Shown here piece by piece: positions 53,904-62,087 of a stretch of 62,087 nucleotides of DNA. Below the pieces are notes generated by a model. That model searched no databases, was not told where the DNA came from, and saw only the letters and a list, made by a program, of their open reading frames with translations. The DNA comes from Candidatus Falkowbacteria bacterium CG10_big_fil_rev_8_21_14_0_10_37_14 (lineage in GTDB: Bacteria; Patescibacteriota; Patescibacteriia; Patescibacteriales; Patescibacteriaceae): positions 426 to 62,512 of the forward strand of contig PFAM01000021.1 of the NCBI GenBank assembly GCA_002778705.1, given 5' to 3'. Every line of letters begins with the position of its first letter. The first letter of the stretch is position 1. A program made the translations under genes and the position numbers.

Positions 53904-54272
53904 TTAAGCCATTATGGTGGCTACCTTATTTACTAAATCTTTAATACTTACTTCTGATTTTATAAAATAATCCTTGGCACCAAGTTCTCTAACTCTTTTT
54001 AAATCTTCTGCTTGACCTAAATTAGTAGCCACCACAACAGGAATCTGATATTTAAGACGACTCATTTCTTCCAAAACCTGAAAACCATTAACCTTTGGCA
54101 TGATTAAATCCAAAATTAACAAATCAATACCACCCTGAGCTAAACGCTTTAAAGCTTCTTCACCATCACTAGCTGTTTCCACATTAAAACCCAAACTGTT
54201 TAATTTTAGGTTAATAGTATGCGCTAAAGTGTCTTCATCTTCAGCGATTAAAATTGTTTTACTTTTCGTCAT
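53904..54272 (-). CDS. Single-domain response regulator (CheY-like)
   Basis: 122 aa from ATG 54272; an ATG four codons upstream is less likely as the promoter predicts a leaderless start at 54272. Receiver domain only: acidic pocket EDED at 11-14, phospho-acceptor Asp55 in ILDLIMP, Thr83, Lys105 in YFIKS. No output domain and no histidine kinase in the window. First gene of the pilus operon, directly before pilB, so it may tune the pilus motor by protein contact. Confidence 0.93.
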   Translation of the reverse strand: MTKSKTILIAEDEDTLAHTINLKLNSLGFNVETASDGEEALKRLAQGGIDLLILDLIMPKVNGFQVLEEMSRLKYQIPVVVATNLGQAEDLKRVRELGAKDYFIKSEVSIKDLVNKVATIMA

Positions 54273-54279
54273 ATGTTTT

Positions 54280-54307
54280 ATCATACCATATTTAAAACTT
54301 AAAGCAA
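54280..54307 (-). promoter_or_regulatory. Promoter of the pilus operon (leaderless)
   Basis: -35 TTGCTT (54307-54302), 16-nt spacer, -10 TATGAT (54285-54280); 7 nt to the ATG at 54272. The -35 lies inside the inverted repeat at 54303-54338. Confidence 0.6.
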
Positions 54308-54338
54308 AGTGTTTTGAAGTTTATCGAGACACTTTGCT
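54303..54338 (-). terminator. Inverted repeat before the pilus operon (terminator and/or operator)
   Basis: Perfect 10-bp arms AGCAAAGTGT / ACACTTTGCT with a 16-nt spacer, followed on the minus strand by TTAAGTTTTAAAT. It is ~145 nt past the stop of the thioredoxin-fold gene and overlaps the pilus-operon -35, so either termination or repressor binding is possible. Confidence 0.55.
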
Positions 54339-54483
54339 GATACTTAATGTAAGCCATGTTCATGAAAACACTCAACATATTTCTTATCAATATTCATTAT
54401 ATAATCAGCTAATCAGTCTTCTAAAAAAACTTGATGCAAAAGTATCATCCCAGACTAGTGACATAAAATTATTTTAATTGATA

Positions 54484-55575
54484 TTAATGACAAGAAGCGA
54501 CTGTATTAGAGCTTGCTACAGCTGAAAAACCAAAACCAGCAGCCGGAGTTTCGGAAGATAATACCGCAGAACATTCTGCTGGTTTATTAGTAAAACTATC
54601 ACAAATAGCCTTAAGTAAAGCAGAAGGACTACGATTAACAGAAACCGTGGTACCATTAATAACTAATGTTGGAGAACCTTGAACTCCGTACTTTTCATTA
54701 TCGGCTTTATAAATATTAAACGCAGGATAATTACCACCGTTTTTAGCACCAGCTATTATATTATATTTAGTATCAGTCTCTGTAACACAATTAATCAAAC
54801 TGCTTGGATTAATACCAGTTTGTATTAAACATTTTTCAGAACCGTTTTCATCAGCCAAGAAGCATTTTAGATATGGCCAAAATTTTTCTGGTTTTATTTT
54901 TCCAATACAATATTGCGTCAACTCTTCATTTAATTCTTTACCTCCATGCATGGCATAATCTACAAACTTTAATTGCAAATCAATCTTAGAACCAAGAAGC
55001 TCATACACTGGCAACAAACCTTTTTCTATTTGAGTGCCAAAGGGGCAGTGACTCATAACAAAAAGCTCTACTACTGGTTTGTCAGCCTTGTTAATTTTTA
55101 CGGTAGCTGGTTCTGTAACTGGAGAACTCGCTTGGTCTGGTTTTTTAACAACATCGGCAACTAAATCCATACTTTGAGGGAAAAACAACTTACCGTCCTT
55201 AGTGACATAAATCTTGATAGCGTCAACACTATCGTTTAAAAAAACATCTAATTCATATAATCCAGGATTAAAATCTCTAGCATTGCTTAATTTTAATTTA
55301 GTTTCCGAGGAAATCAAATTATTCTTAATAAAAATTTCGGCTAGCTTTTTAATTTCAGTTGCCGATTTAATTACAAAAGTAGGTGCCTTCACTAACGGAT
55401 TTTTCACCACTGTTTTGACACCGTTGACAGCAGGTTTAACAGCAGGTTTAACTACTGATTTAACAACATTAGGTTTAGCCACTGGCTTAGTAACGGAGGT
55501 GGCAGCCCGAGCTCCATAAAAAACAACCAGAGATAAAACCAAGAGAGATAAAGCAATAAATTTCAATTGACGCAT
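54484..55575 (-). CDS. Exported thioredoxin-fold (DsbA/GILT-like) protein
   Basis: 363 aa. Signal peptide (about 1-25), a Lys/Pro/Val repeat-rich stretch to about residue 65, a small ~70-residue domain, then a thioredoxin-like domain from about 165: ELFVMSHCPFGTQIEKGLLP with a single catalytic-type Cys177 (CPFG instead of CxxC), a helical insert with Cys residues, and the cis-Pro loop GVQGSPTLVING. The last residues are SCH. Resembles DsbA/GILT-type redox domains of archaea and CPR. It may handle disulfides of the Cys-rich surface proteins encoded nearby; this is inference. Confidence 0.75.
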   Translation of the reverse strand: MRQLKFIALSLLVLSLVVFYGARAATSVTKPVAKPNVVKSVVKPAVKPAVNGVKTVVKNPLVKAPTFVIKSATEIKKLAEIFIKNNLISSETKLKLSNARDFNPGLYELDVFLNDSVDAIKIYVTKDGKLFFPQSMDLVADVVKKPDQASSPVTEPATVKINKADKPVVELFVMSHCPFGTQIEKGLLPVYELLGSKIDLQLKFVDYAMHGGKELNEELTQYCIGKIKPEKFWPYLKCFLADENGSEKCLIQTGINPSSLINCVTETDTKYNIIAGAKNGGNYPAFNIYKADNEKYGVQGSPTLVINGTTVSVNRSPSALLKAICDSFTNKPAECSAVLSSETPAAGFGFSAVASSNTVASCH

Positions 55576-55624
55576 ATTATTAGTTTAATAATAAATATAT
55601 ATTATCTTAATTATAAACAATTTA

Positions 55625-56641
55625 CTATCGGATTGGCAAGGAGTTTGTTGTTTGCGTAGCTAGCTGCCCACAGGCGGCATCAATATCACCCCCCAAACTA
55701 TTACGCACTGTCACCTTAATACCAGCCTCACTTAAAATACGTCTAAATTCATTTTGTTCTTCTTTTTTAGATGCTCGATAAACACCAGTGGGATTATAAG
55801 GCAATAAATTAACAATATATAAAGACTTATTGAGCAGTTTAGCTAATTCACGAGCATGGTTTGGAGAATCGTTAATTCCGGACAATAATAAATACTCAAA
55901 CATAACTTGTCGACCAGTTTTAACTATATAGTTATCTACAGCAATTAATACTTGTTCGATATTATATCTTTTGTTGATTGGCATTAGTTTAGTACGCAAG
56001 CGATTATTAGAGGCGTGTAAAGAAATGGCTAAATTTACCTGATAATTTTCAGCTGCTAAGCGACGGATGCCCGGAACAATGCCAGCAGTTGAAATGGAAA
56101 TATGTCGAGCACCAATACCTAGTCCCTCATCACTATTAATCCAACGAATAGCCGACCAAACCTCGTCATAATTAAGCAAAGGCTCTCCCATGCCCATAAA
56201 TACTAAATTATTAAGGCGATCGTCTTCTTGCTTTACTAAACGTGCCCAATATAAAACCTGCATTAAAATCTCTCCGGCTGTTAAATTACGCTGAAGACCG
56301 AGCTTGCCAGTAGCACAGAAACTACAGCCTAAAGGGCAACCTATTTGGCTAGAAACACAAACTGTCAGACGGCCAGTTTTATGACGCATTAAAACAGTTT
56401 CAGCACACAAACCATCGGCATACTTAATTAAGGCTTTTTCAGAAGTTTTGTCTTTAGAAATAGAGGTTATAGCATCAATCTCTAAAGAACATTCCAATTC
56501 TAGATACTGACGCAAAGCAAGAGGCAGGTTAGTCGCCTGCCCCCAATCAGTTATTAAATTCTTAAACACCCCTTCAATTACCTGCTGACGACGATAAGGT
56601 TTTTCATCAGCTAGCCAATTAGCTTGAAATAGCCAATTCAT
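55625..56641 (-). CDS. rlmN: 23S rRNA (adenine2503-C2)-methyltransferase RlmN
   Basis: Radical-SAM enzyme methylating 23S A2503 and tRNA A37. 338 aa. The 4Fe-4S motif CxxxCxxC is GCPLGCSFCATG, the VFMGMGEPLLNYDEV motif follows, and the acceptor Cys sits in GGDIDAACGQLA. The N-terminal Cys-free accessory domain is short. 12 nt from the upstream gene, in a run of four minus-strand genes. Confidence 0.95.
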   Translation of the reverse strand: MNWLFQANWLADEKPYRRQQVIEGVFKNLITDWGQATNLPLALRQYLELECSLEIDAITSISKDKTSEKALIKYADGLCAETVLMRHKTGRLTVCVSSQIGCPLGCSFCATGKLGLQRNLTAGEILMQVLYWARLVKQEDDRLNNLVFMGMGEPLLNYDEVWSAIRWINSDEGLGIGARHISISTAGIVPGIRRLAAENYQVNLAISLHASNNRLRTKLMPINKRYNIEQVLIAVDNYIVKTGRQVMFEYLLLSGINDSPNHARELAKLLNKSLYIVNLLPYNPTGVYRASKKEEQNEFRRILSEAGIKVTVRNSLGGDIDAACGQLATQTTNSLPIR

Positions 56642-56653
56642 ACATTATTATTA

Positions 56654-57286
56654 TTAAAAAATCTCTAAACTAAGAACTTGTTCAGCTTGATATTTAACCA
56701 TTACTTTCTGACCAATCACTAATTCTTCCGGCTTAGCAGTTAATAAAGTATAGCCATTAACAATAGAGTCTATTTTTTGTTGAGTCTGATTGTACATAAC
56801 AGGATCAGTGTCTTTTAGTGTTGGCAAAATCTTTTCTAGCCGTTCTTGTTCAGCAATTGTTTCTGCATCACTTTTATCAAGAAGCCTTTGGTATTGATCA
56901 AAAAGGTTACGTCTGTCTTGAGCTGAAATATCACTGTCTGTTTTAGCTAATAAATCAGCTAACTCTTTGGCAAATGGTTTAGGAACTATGTTAACTCGCT
57001 CCAAAATAATAACTTTTTGATCCAAGGTTAAACTAATTGGTCGCAATGTCGATTCATCGCCATATTCAGAAATCACGGTAAGCAGATTACCGTCAAGGGA
57101 AGATATTTCCCCAACTAAAAAGTCACTTTTAATATTATTACTATTTTCAATAATTTCTAGGGTTTTTTCTTGCTGCTTAATATCTTTGGCTATTTGATAA
57201 TTTCGATAATAATAACCAGCTCTAGCTGAGGCGGCTACGATTATTATTAAAGCTAAAGAGATAATAAGCCATTTTTTATAATCCAT
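56654..57286 (-). CDS. Membrane-anchored protein of unknown function
   Basis: 210 aa, not recognised. A signal-anchor helix at about 5-24 (WLIISLALIIIVAASARAGY), then a small beta-type segment (FLVGEISSLDGNLLTVISEY), a helical middle (about 100-165), and a second beta segment at the end (VIGQKVMVKYQAEQVLSL). The two beta parts may pack as a DUF5666-like OB fold; this is weak. It lies 7 nt after the CAP gene and before rlmN. Confidence 0.7.
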   Translation of the reverse strand: MDYKKWLIISLALIIIVAASARAGYYYRNYQIAKDIKQQEKTLEIIENSNNIKSDFLVGEISSLDGNLLTVISEYGDESTLRPISLTLDQKVIILERVNIVPKPFAKELADLLAKTDSDISAQDRRNLFDQYQRLLDKSDAETIAEQERLEKILPTLKDTDPVMYNQTQQKIDSIVNGYTLLTAKPEELVIGQKVMVKYQAEQVLSLEIF

Positions 57287-57293
57287 ATTTTAA

Positions 57294-58781
57294 TTATATA
57301 AGAATTAATAATAAAAATAAAAATAACATACTAACCGCTGAAAAAATTGCTTGACGACGAGTACGCTTCCAACCAAAAACTATACAACAAACAATCACTA
57401 AACCAAAAACAATTGCCATAATTCGATAAAGTAAATCACTAATTTTAAAGACGGCCCCAGCCAAACCTTGTGACTTTTCACGTACCCAGCTATATTGCTT
57501 TAAATCAGAGATATTGCTAGTAGGTCGCTTTAACCAAGAAATGTCTGTTAAGATTGTATTGCCAAATTCATCTTGAGCACTAACGCTGGCCATGGTAATA
57601 ACAGAAGTATGTAAATCTTTACTGTTAACTCCTGATAGTTGGCCAAACCATCGACCACTAACTGTTGGATCTGGTTGTAATTCTAAGCTATAATCGCCGA
57701 AGTTAACTACCGCCCAAACAGGCTCCTGTGACCAAAAAACCTCAGCAGATACCAACCAACTACCATTAGCTAACTCTTGAGAGGTTACACTAGAGCGTGC
57801 CACATCTACAGTAATATTTTTAGATTGTCCAGCGGCTTGATTGTCCACAACTGAAGATAATACTTCTGGTAAAGTGGCTAATGATGCTTCTTTAGCTATC
57901 TCTATTTTTTTTACCACTGGTTCTTCGACTTTTTTAGCGGGTGCTACTGCAGGGATTTTAGTTTCAATATTGAAAAGCTTAGCAGGATAACCAAAAAGCT
58001 GTACAACAACATTAGTATTTTCGCCTTCATATTCGCCATTAATAGTAGCGACTCCTATTTCTTTAAAATCTCCATCTACTAAATTAGCTTGATGGGTTGG
58101 ACTAGCCTGCCAAGCTTTAACCACAGCTTCTGGCTCTTCGAAACCGATGGCTAGATTTTCTCCCGCAGCTAAATAGTCATAACCAGATTTTTTAAGCCAA
58201 TTTGCTAAACCCTGGCCATCAGGACTAACATGAGCAAAATATTGATTAGTCAACATATCTTGAGCCTTGGCATAGGCGGCTTGACGCAAAACAATATTTT
58301 CTGAAAGCTCTGCCACACCAACATTAGAACGAATTTGATTAGTTAAGGCAATAACTTGCTTAGACTGCTCGCTTAAAATATCTGGCGATAGCCAAGCAAC
58401 CGTTGGTAAACATAAAGCAAAAGCAATGGTTAAAGCCTTAATTAACCCAGCACTTAAAGCGTAGAAAGCTACACGGTGATGATGGACTGCTTTAGGGTGA
58501 TAGTTATTTCCACTGTGTGGAATAAAAAAATCTTGTAAAGATCCAGCTCCTAAAGGATTACGGCCATGACGAATTTCATCACCATCATTCATACCATCGC
58601 CATCCGTATCAGCTTTGAACGGATTAGTACCAATTAATTTTTCAACCCTGTCATTAATGCCATCACCATCGGTATCTGGTCCACCAAGACTCTTGTTTAA
58701 GAAATCTAAAAAATCTCCAGCTTGTTTAGCGGATACTATAGATTTTTGAGTTTTTTTAGTTTTAGTAAGTCGCACAGTCAT
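57294..58781 (-). CDS. CAP-domain protein with N-terminal thrombospondin type 3 repeats
   Basis: 495 aa. Residues 33-75 hold two DxDGDGxxD calcium repeats (DTDGDGINDRVEKLIGTNPF, DTDGDGMNDGDEI). A membrane helix at about 104-128 follows a His-rich stretch, then a CAP/SCP domain at about 140-265 (LTNQIRSNVGV, YFAHVSPDGQGLANWL, AGENLAIGF, SPTHQANLV), a linker, a beta domain and a second membrane helix at about 452-494. CAP domains include peptidases and lipid or glycan binders. By charge the calcium repeats would be cytoplasmic, which is unusual. Confidence 0.82.
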   Translation of the reverse strand: MTVRLTKTKKTQKSIVSAKQAGDFLDFLNKSLGGPDTDGDGINDRVEKLIGTNPFKADTDGDGMNDGDEIRHGRNPLGAGSLQDFFIPHSGNNYHPKAVHHHRVAFYALSAGLIKALTIAFALCLPTVAWLSPDILSEQSKQVIALTNQIRSNVGVAELSENIVLRQAAYAKAQDMLTNQYFAHVSPDGQGLANWLKKSGYDYLAAGENLAIGFEEPEAVVKAWQASPTHQANLVDGDFKEIGVATINGEYEGENTNVVVQLFGYPAKLFNIETKIPAVAPAKKVEEPVVKKIEIAKEASLATLPEVLSSVVDNQAAGQSKNITVDVARSSVTSQELANGSWLVSAEVFWSQEPVWAVVNFGDYSLELQPDPTVSGRWFGQLSGVNSKDLHTSVITMASVSAQDEFGNTILTDISWLKRPTSNISDLKQYSWVREKSQGLAGAVFKISDLLYRIMAIVFGLVIVCCIVFGWKRTRRQAIFSAVSMLFLFLLLILI

Positions 58782-58789
58782 ACACTATT

Positions 58790-58819
58790 ATTATAGCACA
58801 CTAGAGCCTTTGACCGCAA
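58790..58819 (-). promoter_or_regulatory. Promoter of the CAP gene (leaderless)
   Basis: -35 TTGCGG (58819-58814), 18-nt spacer, extended -10 TGC-TATAAT (58795-58790); 8 nt to the ATG at 58781. Confidence 0.6.
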
Positions 58820-58822
58820 TTT

Positions 58823-60238
58823 TTAAGAAATATACTTACCTACCTGACAAACCTCAATATTATGACCAGAATTTTCTGCTCCAACCTCTCCTGACAAAAA
58901 AACGACAATATCCGATCGATGCAGTTTTTCTTTGCGTACCAAAGATTTTAACATATCTGATAAAAGCTTTGGACCAAATAATCTTGGCTCAACATAATGA
59001 GCGTTAATGCCATAAGTTATAGCGAGTTCACGTACTCTACATTTGTCAGCACACTTTACAAAAATTGGCATAGTAGGTCTAAAAGCAGCCAACGCTGAAG
59101 CTGAAAAAGCAGATAAATCACTAACTATAATTTCTCTAGCTTTTAATTCTTCGGCTATTTTAACAGCTGATTTTGCTAAATAAGTCAACATTTTATTACT
59201 GTCATGATAGTGCTCACCAAAAACCAAAGCTTTGTTATGATCAAATTTATTGGCAATCTGTGCCATAGTCTTAACGGCTTGCACTGGATAATCACCATAA
59301 GCCGTCTCCCCTGAAAGCATTACAGCGTCTGTCCCGTCTAGGATAGCATTAGCGACATCACTAACTTCAGCACGAGTCGGACGCGGATTATTAATCATGG
59401 TGTGTAACATTTGAGTAGCGGTAATAACTGGCTTTTGACGGGCTATACACTTTTTAATTAACTCTTTTTGAACAGCCGGAACATCTTCCATGGGTATTTC
59501 TACACCCATATCTCCCCTAGCTACCATAATACCATAAGCATAGTCTAAAATTCGATCAATGTTATCAATACCAGCTTGATTTTCAATCTTGGCAATAATT
59601 TTAATAGGGCTTTTTTTCTGATCTAAAATCTTTTGGATATCTAAAACATCTTTAGCATTACGAACAAAAGAATGAGCAATAAAATCTATTTTTTGTTCAA
59701 TTGCCCAATCAATAAAAGTTTTATCTTTAGAGCTAAGACTTGGTAAATTTAAATTAGCACCAGGAATGTTAACAGATTTTTTACCCTTAATCGTGCCGGC
59801 TGATTCAGCACGACAAACTAAATAACCATTTCTTTTGCCAATAACAGCTAAAGCGATTTCACCATCATCAATTAATAGTGTAGCCCCTACAATAACCCTA
59901 TTAACTAATTTAGCATAATTAACCAATAAATGTTTACTATCAGAATAGCCCTTAATAGCCCCACGAACTAAAATCTTTTGTCCAGCCTCTACGGTAGCAT
60001 TTATACCATCTTCAAAAGGTAGAGTACGAATTTCTGGTCCTTTAGTATCCACTATAATTGCTAAGCGTTCAGACGCCTTGCGAACATTAGCAATAAGCAA
60101 ATTAGATTCTTCTGGGCTTTGATGGGCTGTGTTTAAACGGACAACGTCTACACCAGCTTCATGTAATTCTTTAATAAAAGATATTTCACAACGATTACTA
60201 GCGATAGTAGCCACTATTTTTGTCTGTTTATTAATCAT
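58823..60238 (-). CDS. pyk: Pyruvate kinase
   Basis: Last glycolytic step, phosphoenolpyruvate to pyruvate with ATP. 471 aa (usual ~470). IVDTKGPEIRT, the catalytic IIAKIENQAGIDNID, VARGDMGVEIPMEDVP and MLSGETAYGDYPVQAV are standard. The N-terminal phosphate/K+ site FSHG is replaced by NTAHQ. The C-terminal domain is shorter-looking but ends in the expected NIEVCQVG. A TTGTTT-N17-TATTAT promoter lies inside the preceding terminator. Confidence 0.95.
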   Translation of the reverse strand: MINKQTKIVATIASNRCEISFIKELHEAGVDVVRLNTAHQSPEESNLLIANVRKASERLAIIVDTKGPEIRTLPFEDGINATVEAGQKILVRGAIKGYSDSKHLLVNYAKLVNRVIVGATLLIDDGEIALAVIGKRNGYLVCRAESAGTIKGKKSVNIPGANLNLPSLSSKDKTFIDWAIEQKIDFIAHSFVRNAKDVLDIQKILDQKKSPIKIIAKIENQAGIDNIDRILDYAYGIMVARGDMGVEIPMEDVPAVQKELIKKCIARQKPVITATQMLHTMINNPRPTRAEVSDVANAILDGTDAVMLSGETAYGDYPVQAVKTMAQIANKFDHNKALVFGEHYHDSNKMLTYLAKSAVKIAEELKAREIIVSDLSAFSASALAAFRPTMPIFVKCADKCRVRELAITYGINAHYVEPRLFGPKLLSDMLKSLVRKEKLHRSDIVVFLSGEVGAENSGHNIEVCQVGKYIS

Positions 60239-60262
60239 ATTTTTATTTATTAATTCAACATA

Positions 60263-60291
60263 ATAATACTCTGTTTTGAATCACAAAACAA
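60263..60291 (-). promoter_or_regulatory. pyk: Promoter of pyk
   Basis: -35 TTGTTT (60291-60286), 17-nt spacer, -10 TATTAT (60268-60263). The -35 lies in the 3' arm of the terminator at 60283-60319. Confidence 0.6.
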
Positions 60292-60319
60292 GTTCCCTAA
60301 AATAGAGAGCTTGTTTTGT
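60283..60319 (-). terminator. Terminator of the Cys-rich surface protein
   Basis: Stem ACAAAACAAG / CTTGTTTTGT with 17-nt loop, about 17 nt after the stop of the 60336 gene. Confidence 0.75.
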
Positions 60320-60335
60320 TAAATATATCCTGGTT

Positions 60336-62087
60336 TTATAATTTGATTGGCGGAAAAACTGGAATTGGATTAACTAAACGAGGATATCTAGCTTTTACTC
60401 TCCACACACGACATTGGGTGTTGTTGTAATATGGGTTTTTCTGTTCTATACAAGGATTTAGATCGGGTATATCTGCCATAACACAACGTAGTTGGTGCTG
60501 AGTTTCTCCATCATAATTTGGTGAAGAAGAACTGTTAGGCGGGAAAGCTGAACCACTTGAATCACAGAAATTGTTGGAATCACTTTTAGGATCTTTATAA
60601 TCAGATAAGATAGCTACTTTGTTGGTATCATTAAAACCGTAATAAAATGGGCTACGAGTACAATATCTAATATTTTTACCTAATTTACTATTACTATTAC
60701 AAGAAACATTAGTGTTTTGTTCTGTGGTTACGGAGCACAGCAAACTATTCTTACCCTCGTCTAAATCACTAGTTCTAGACCAATAATTTTCGTCGGCTTT
60801 AGCATTGAAGCCTATTTTATCACGTAAACCAATCTGACTAGATTGATATTGATCTGTACTATCAGCACCAGCCGGAGAGCAACTCCATTCAGATCCATTA
60901 CTATTTGCGGTATTTAGACGGCTTTTGCTACAAGAACTACTAATAGAAGTTAGCAAATCATCCCAATTATATTTATCTGGCATCTTCCAATCTTCATTAC
61001 CAGTATCACAAGATCCATATATAGTATTAAAACCAGAGTCGGCTGCTAGGGCACCATGTTGGAACTTACCTTTATTAATAACAGAGGTGTGCCAATCGCT
61101 GGCAGCAATGTCAGCTGCGACAGACACAAACATATCTTTTTTACTTCTATCAGTAGCACTACCGACATTTTCAGCTGTCCAGCATTGATCACCGCCAGCG
61201 ACTCCCGTAATACGTACGGTAGAATATTTAGTATTGTCGCTAGTAACCATCCAACCGGTTGTGAAATAATCAGAACAATCTAAACGAGCTGAGCAATTAA
61301 TTTTGGTATTATTACTGTCAATACAAGTCCATAACAACTTACCGCGTCCACTATCATCCACATTTGAAGCTGTCTTATTAGCAGTACATTTATACGTTAA
61401 CAACCAAGTGTTCTGAGTATTACCAAAAGAAGCGTATCTAATATTATTAGTTTCTGGTTGAATCTTTCTATCAGCAGATAAGGTTTGCTCAGCAGAAGCA
61501 TATCCGCAGTCAACAATCTCTGTGCCACAGTTAGCCACACTGTTATCATTACCTACACAAGTCCATTTGGTGGCCTTAGCTAAATTATAATACCCGGAGT
61601 CGTTAGCCCACCAAGTTAATCGATTAATATCAGTATTGTTAGGATTATGATTCTGTTCAACATCTATATTACTATCAGTTAAAGTAACGGCCTGTTGATT
61701 CTTGTTACGAGCATAACTGCCGTTATTTAATTTGCCACTATCAGAACCAACCTTACAAAGAGTACTAACACCGTCAGCGTTCCAGGAAGCAACTGTTAAA
61801 TACTTAGTATTATTGACACCACATTCCAAGGTGTAGGCATGACACTCGTCCGTACCATGACCATTATCACAATACCAAGTCCAAACACCATTAGCGCTAG
61901 GGCTATCGCTAGGACCACTAGTTAGATTACCGGTACATAAGTCAGGGGTATTAGAAGTTACCGGGTCGGCAGTAACCTTACCGTCGAAATCTCCACAACG
62001 ACAGTCAATAACCTTAACCCGAAAGATCTTTTCTGCGACATCAGACTTAAAACAATCTGTTAGATTTTGGTAGTTAGCTTTAGAGCA
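60336..62087 (-). CDS. Cys-rich FISUMP-domain surface protein, partial (N-terminus beyond right edge)
   Basis: The frame is open from the right edge (62087) to TAA at 60336, 583 residues visible. Repeats of the type GxWTWxC..GxxxxxxC and W-T-C..N-C occur at least three times (GVWTWYCDNGHGTDEC, KWTCVGNDNSVANC, LLWTCIDSNNTKINC). They are followed by a Fibrobacter succinogenes major-paralogue (FISUMP)-type domain (GDQCWTAENVGSATD, WKMPDKYNWDDLL, ENYWSRTSD). About 30 Cys suggest an oxidised exterior. Such proteins often have a type IV pilin start in CPR, but that would lie outside the window. Terminated by the hairpin at 60283. Confidence 0.82.
   Translation of the reverse strand, partial: CSKANYQNLTDCFKSDVAEKIFRVKVIDCRCGDFDGKVTADPVTSNTPDLCTGNLTSGPSDSPSANGVWTWYCDNGHGTDECHAYTLECGVNNTKYLTVASWNADGVSTLCKVGSDSGKLNNGSYARNKNQQAVTLTDSNIDVEQNHNPNNTDINRLTWWANDSGYYNLAKATKWTCVGNDNSVANCGTEIVDCGYASAEQTLSADRKIQPETNNIRYASFGNTQNTWLLTYKCTANKTASNVDDSGRGKLLWTCIDSNNTKINCSARLDCSDYFTTGWMVTSDNTKYSTVRITGVAGGDQCWTAENVGSATDRSKKDMFVSVAADIAASDWHTSVINKGKFQHGALAADSGFNTIYGSCDTGNEDWKMPDKYNWDDLLTSISSSCSKSRLNTANSNGSEWSCSPAGADSTDQYQSSQIGLRDKIGFNAKADENYWSRTSDLDEGKNSLLCSVTTEQNTNVSCNSNSKLGKNIRYCTRSPFYYGFNDTNKVAILSDYKDPKSDSNNFCDSSGSAFPPNSSSSPNYDGETQHQLRCVMADIPDLNPCIEQKNPYYNNTQCRVWRVKARYPRLVNPIPVFPPIKL

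Overview
This window looks like a chromosomal segment from a member of the Candidate Phyla Radiation (Patescibacteria). It is AT-rich and tightly packed, and carries reduced or divergent versions of standard proteins: a UvrC that ends before its helix-hairpin-helix domain, a Mur ligase without its N-terminal domain, and PrmC with NLPY in place of NPPY. It also has surface proteins common in that group: a FISUMP-type Cys-rich protein, LamG-tailed pilins, a baseplate-J-like membrane protein, DUF3160, DUF2207-LemA-HtpX, and a CAP protein. UGA is a true stop (ruvA and a pseudopilin end in ATGA overlaps), so this is not the UGA=Gly code of Gracilibacteria/SR1. I cannot name the genus. No rRNA, tRNA, CRISPR array or intact mobile element was seen.

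Layout. 1-4.6 kb (minus): pheS (cut by the window edge), argS, a baseplate-J-like membrane protein and a small coiled-coil protein. 4.6-6.9 kb (plus): gpmA and a PspC/LiaF-like envelope pair. 6.9-8.6 kb: a 190-bp fold-back element, trmD, a dead MNT nucleotidyltransferase and khpA. 8.8-14 kb: rpsB-tsf-ricT, divergent from rpmE, prfA and prmC. 14-22.4 kb (minus): a TldD-like peptidase, rplY-rodA, two membrane proteins and a frameshifted LamG pilin. 22.6-35.9 kb: gyrB, tyrS, dnaE, ruvA-femX-mur and lemA-DUF2207-htpX. 36-46.3 kb: ileS, uvrB, a graveyard of LamG and RelE fragments, uvrC, a transglutaminase-like protein, a ferredoxin, a class I aldolase and a phosphoesterase. 46.4-54.3 kb (minus): a type IV pilus operon (response regulator, pilB, pilC, four minor pseudopilins, a PilM-SH3 fusion) followed by a separately promoted pilin. 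54.5-62.1 kb (minus): a thiol-redox protein, rlmN, a membrane protein, a CAP protein, pyk and a Cys-rich FISUMP surface protein running off the right edge.

How it works together. Most genes serve translation, DNA replication/repair and glycolysis (gpmA, fba, pyk). The accessory part is nearly all cell surface: pili, LamG and FISUMP surface proteins, peptidoglycan ligase plus FemX, a thioredoxin-fold exported protein that could serve the Cys-rich protein, and membrane proteases.

Most notable signals. (1) A leader motif, CUUGGMGAGA followed by a hairpin whose 3' arm carries AAGGR and then UAAA, lies before three plus-strand genes (rpmE, prfA, fba). (2) Several promoters predict leaderless mRNAs. 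(3) In four places the -35 box lies in, or directly abuts, the 3' arm of the preceding terminator. (4) A nested 190-bp fold-back element lies beside trmD. (5) PilM is fused to an SH3b domain across a membrane segment.
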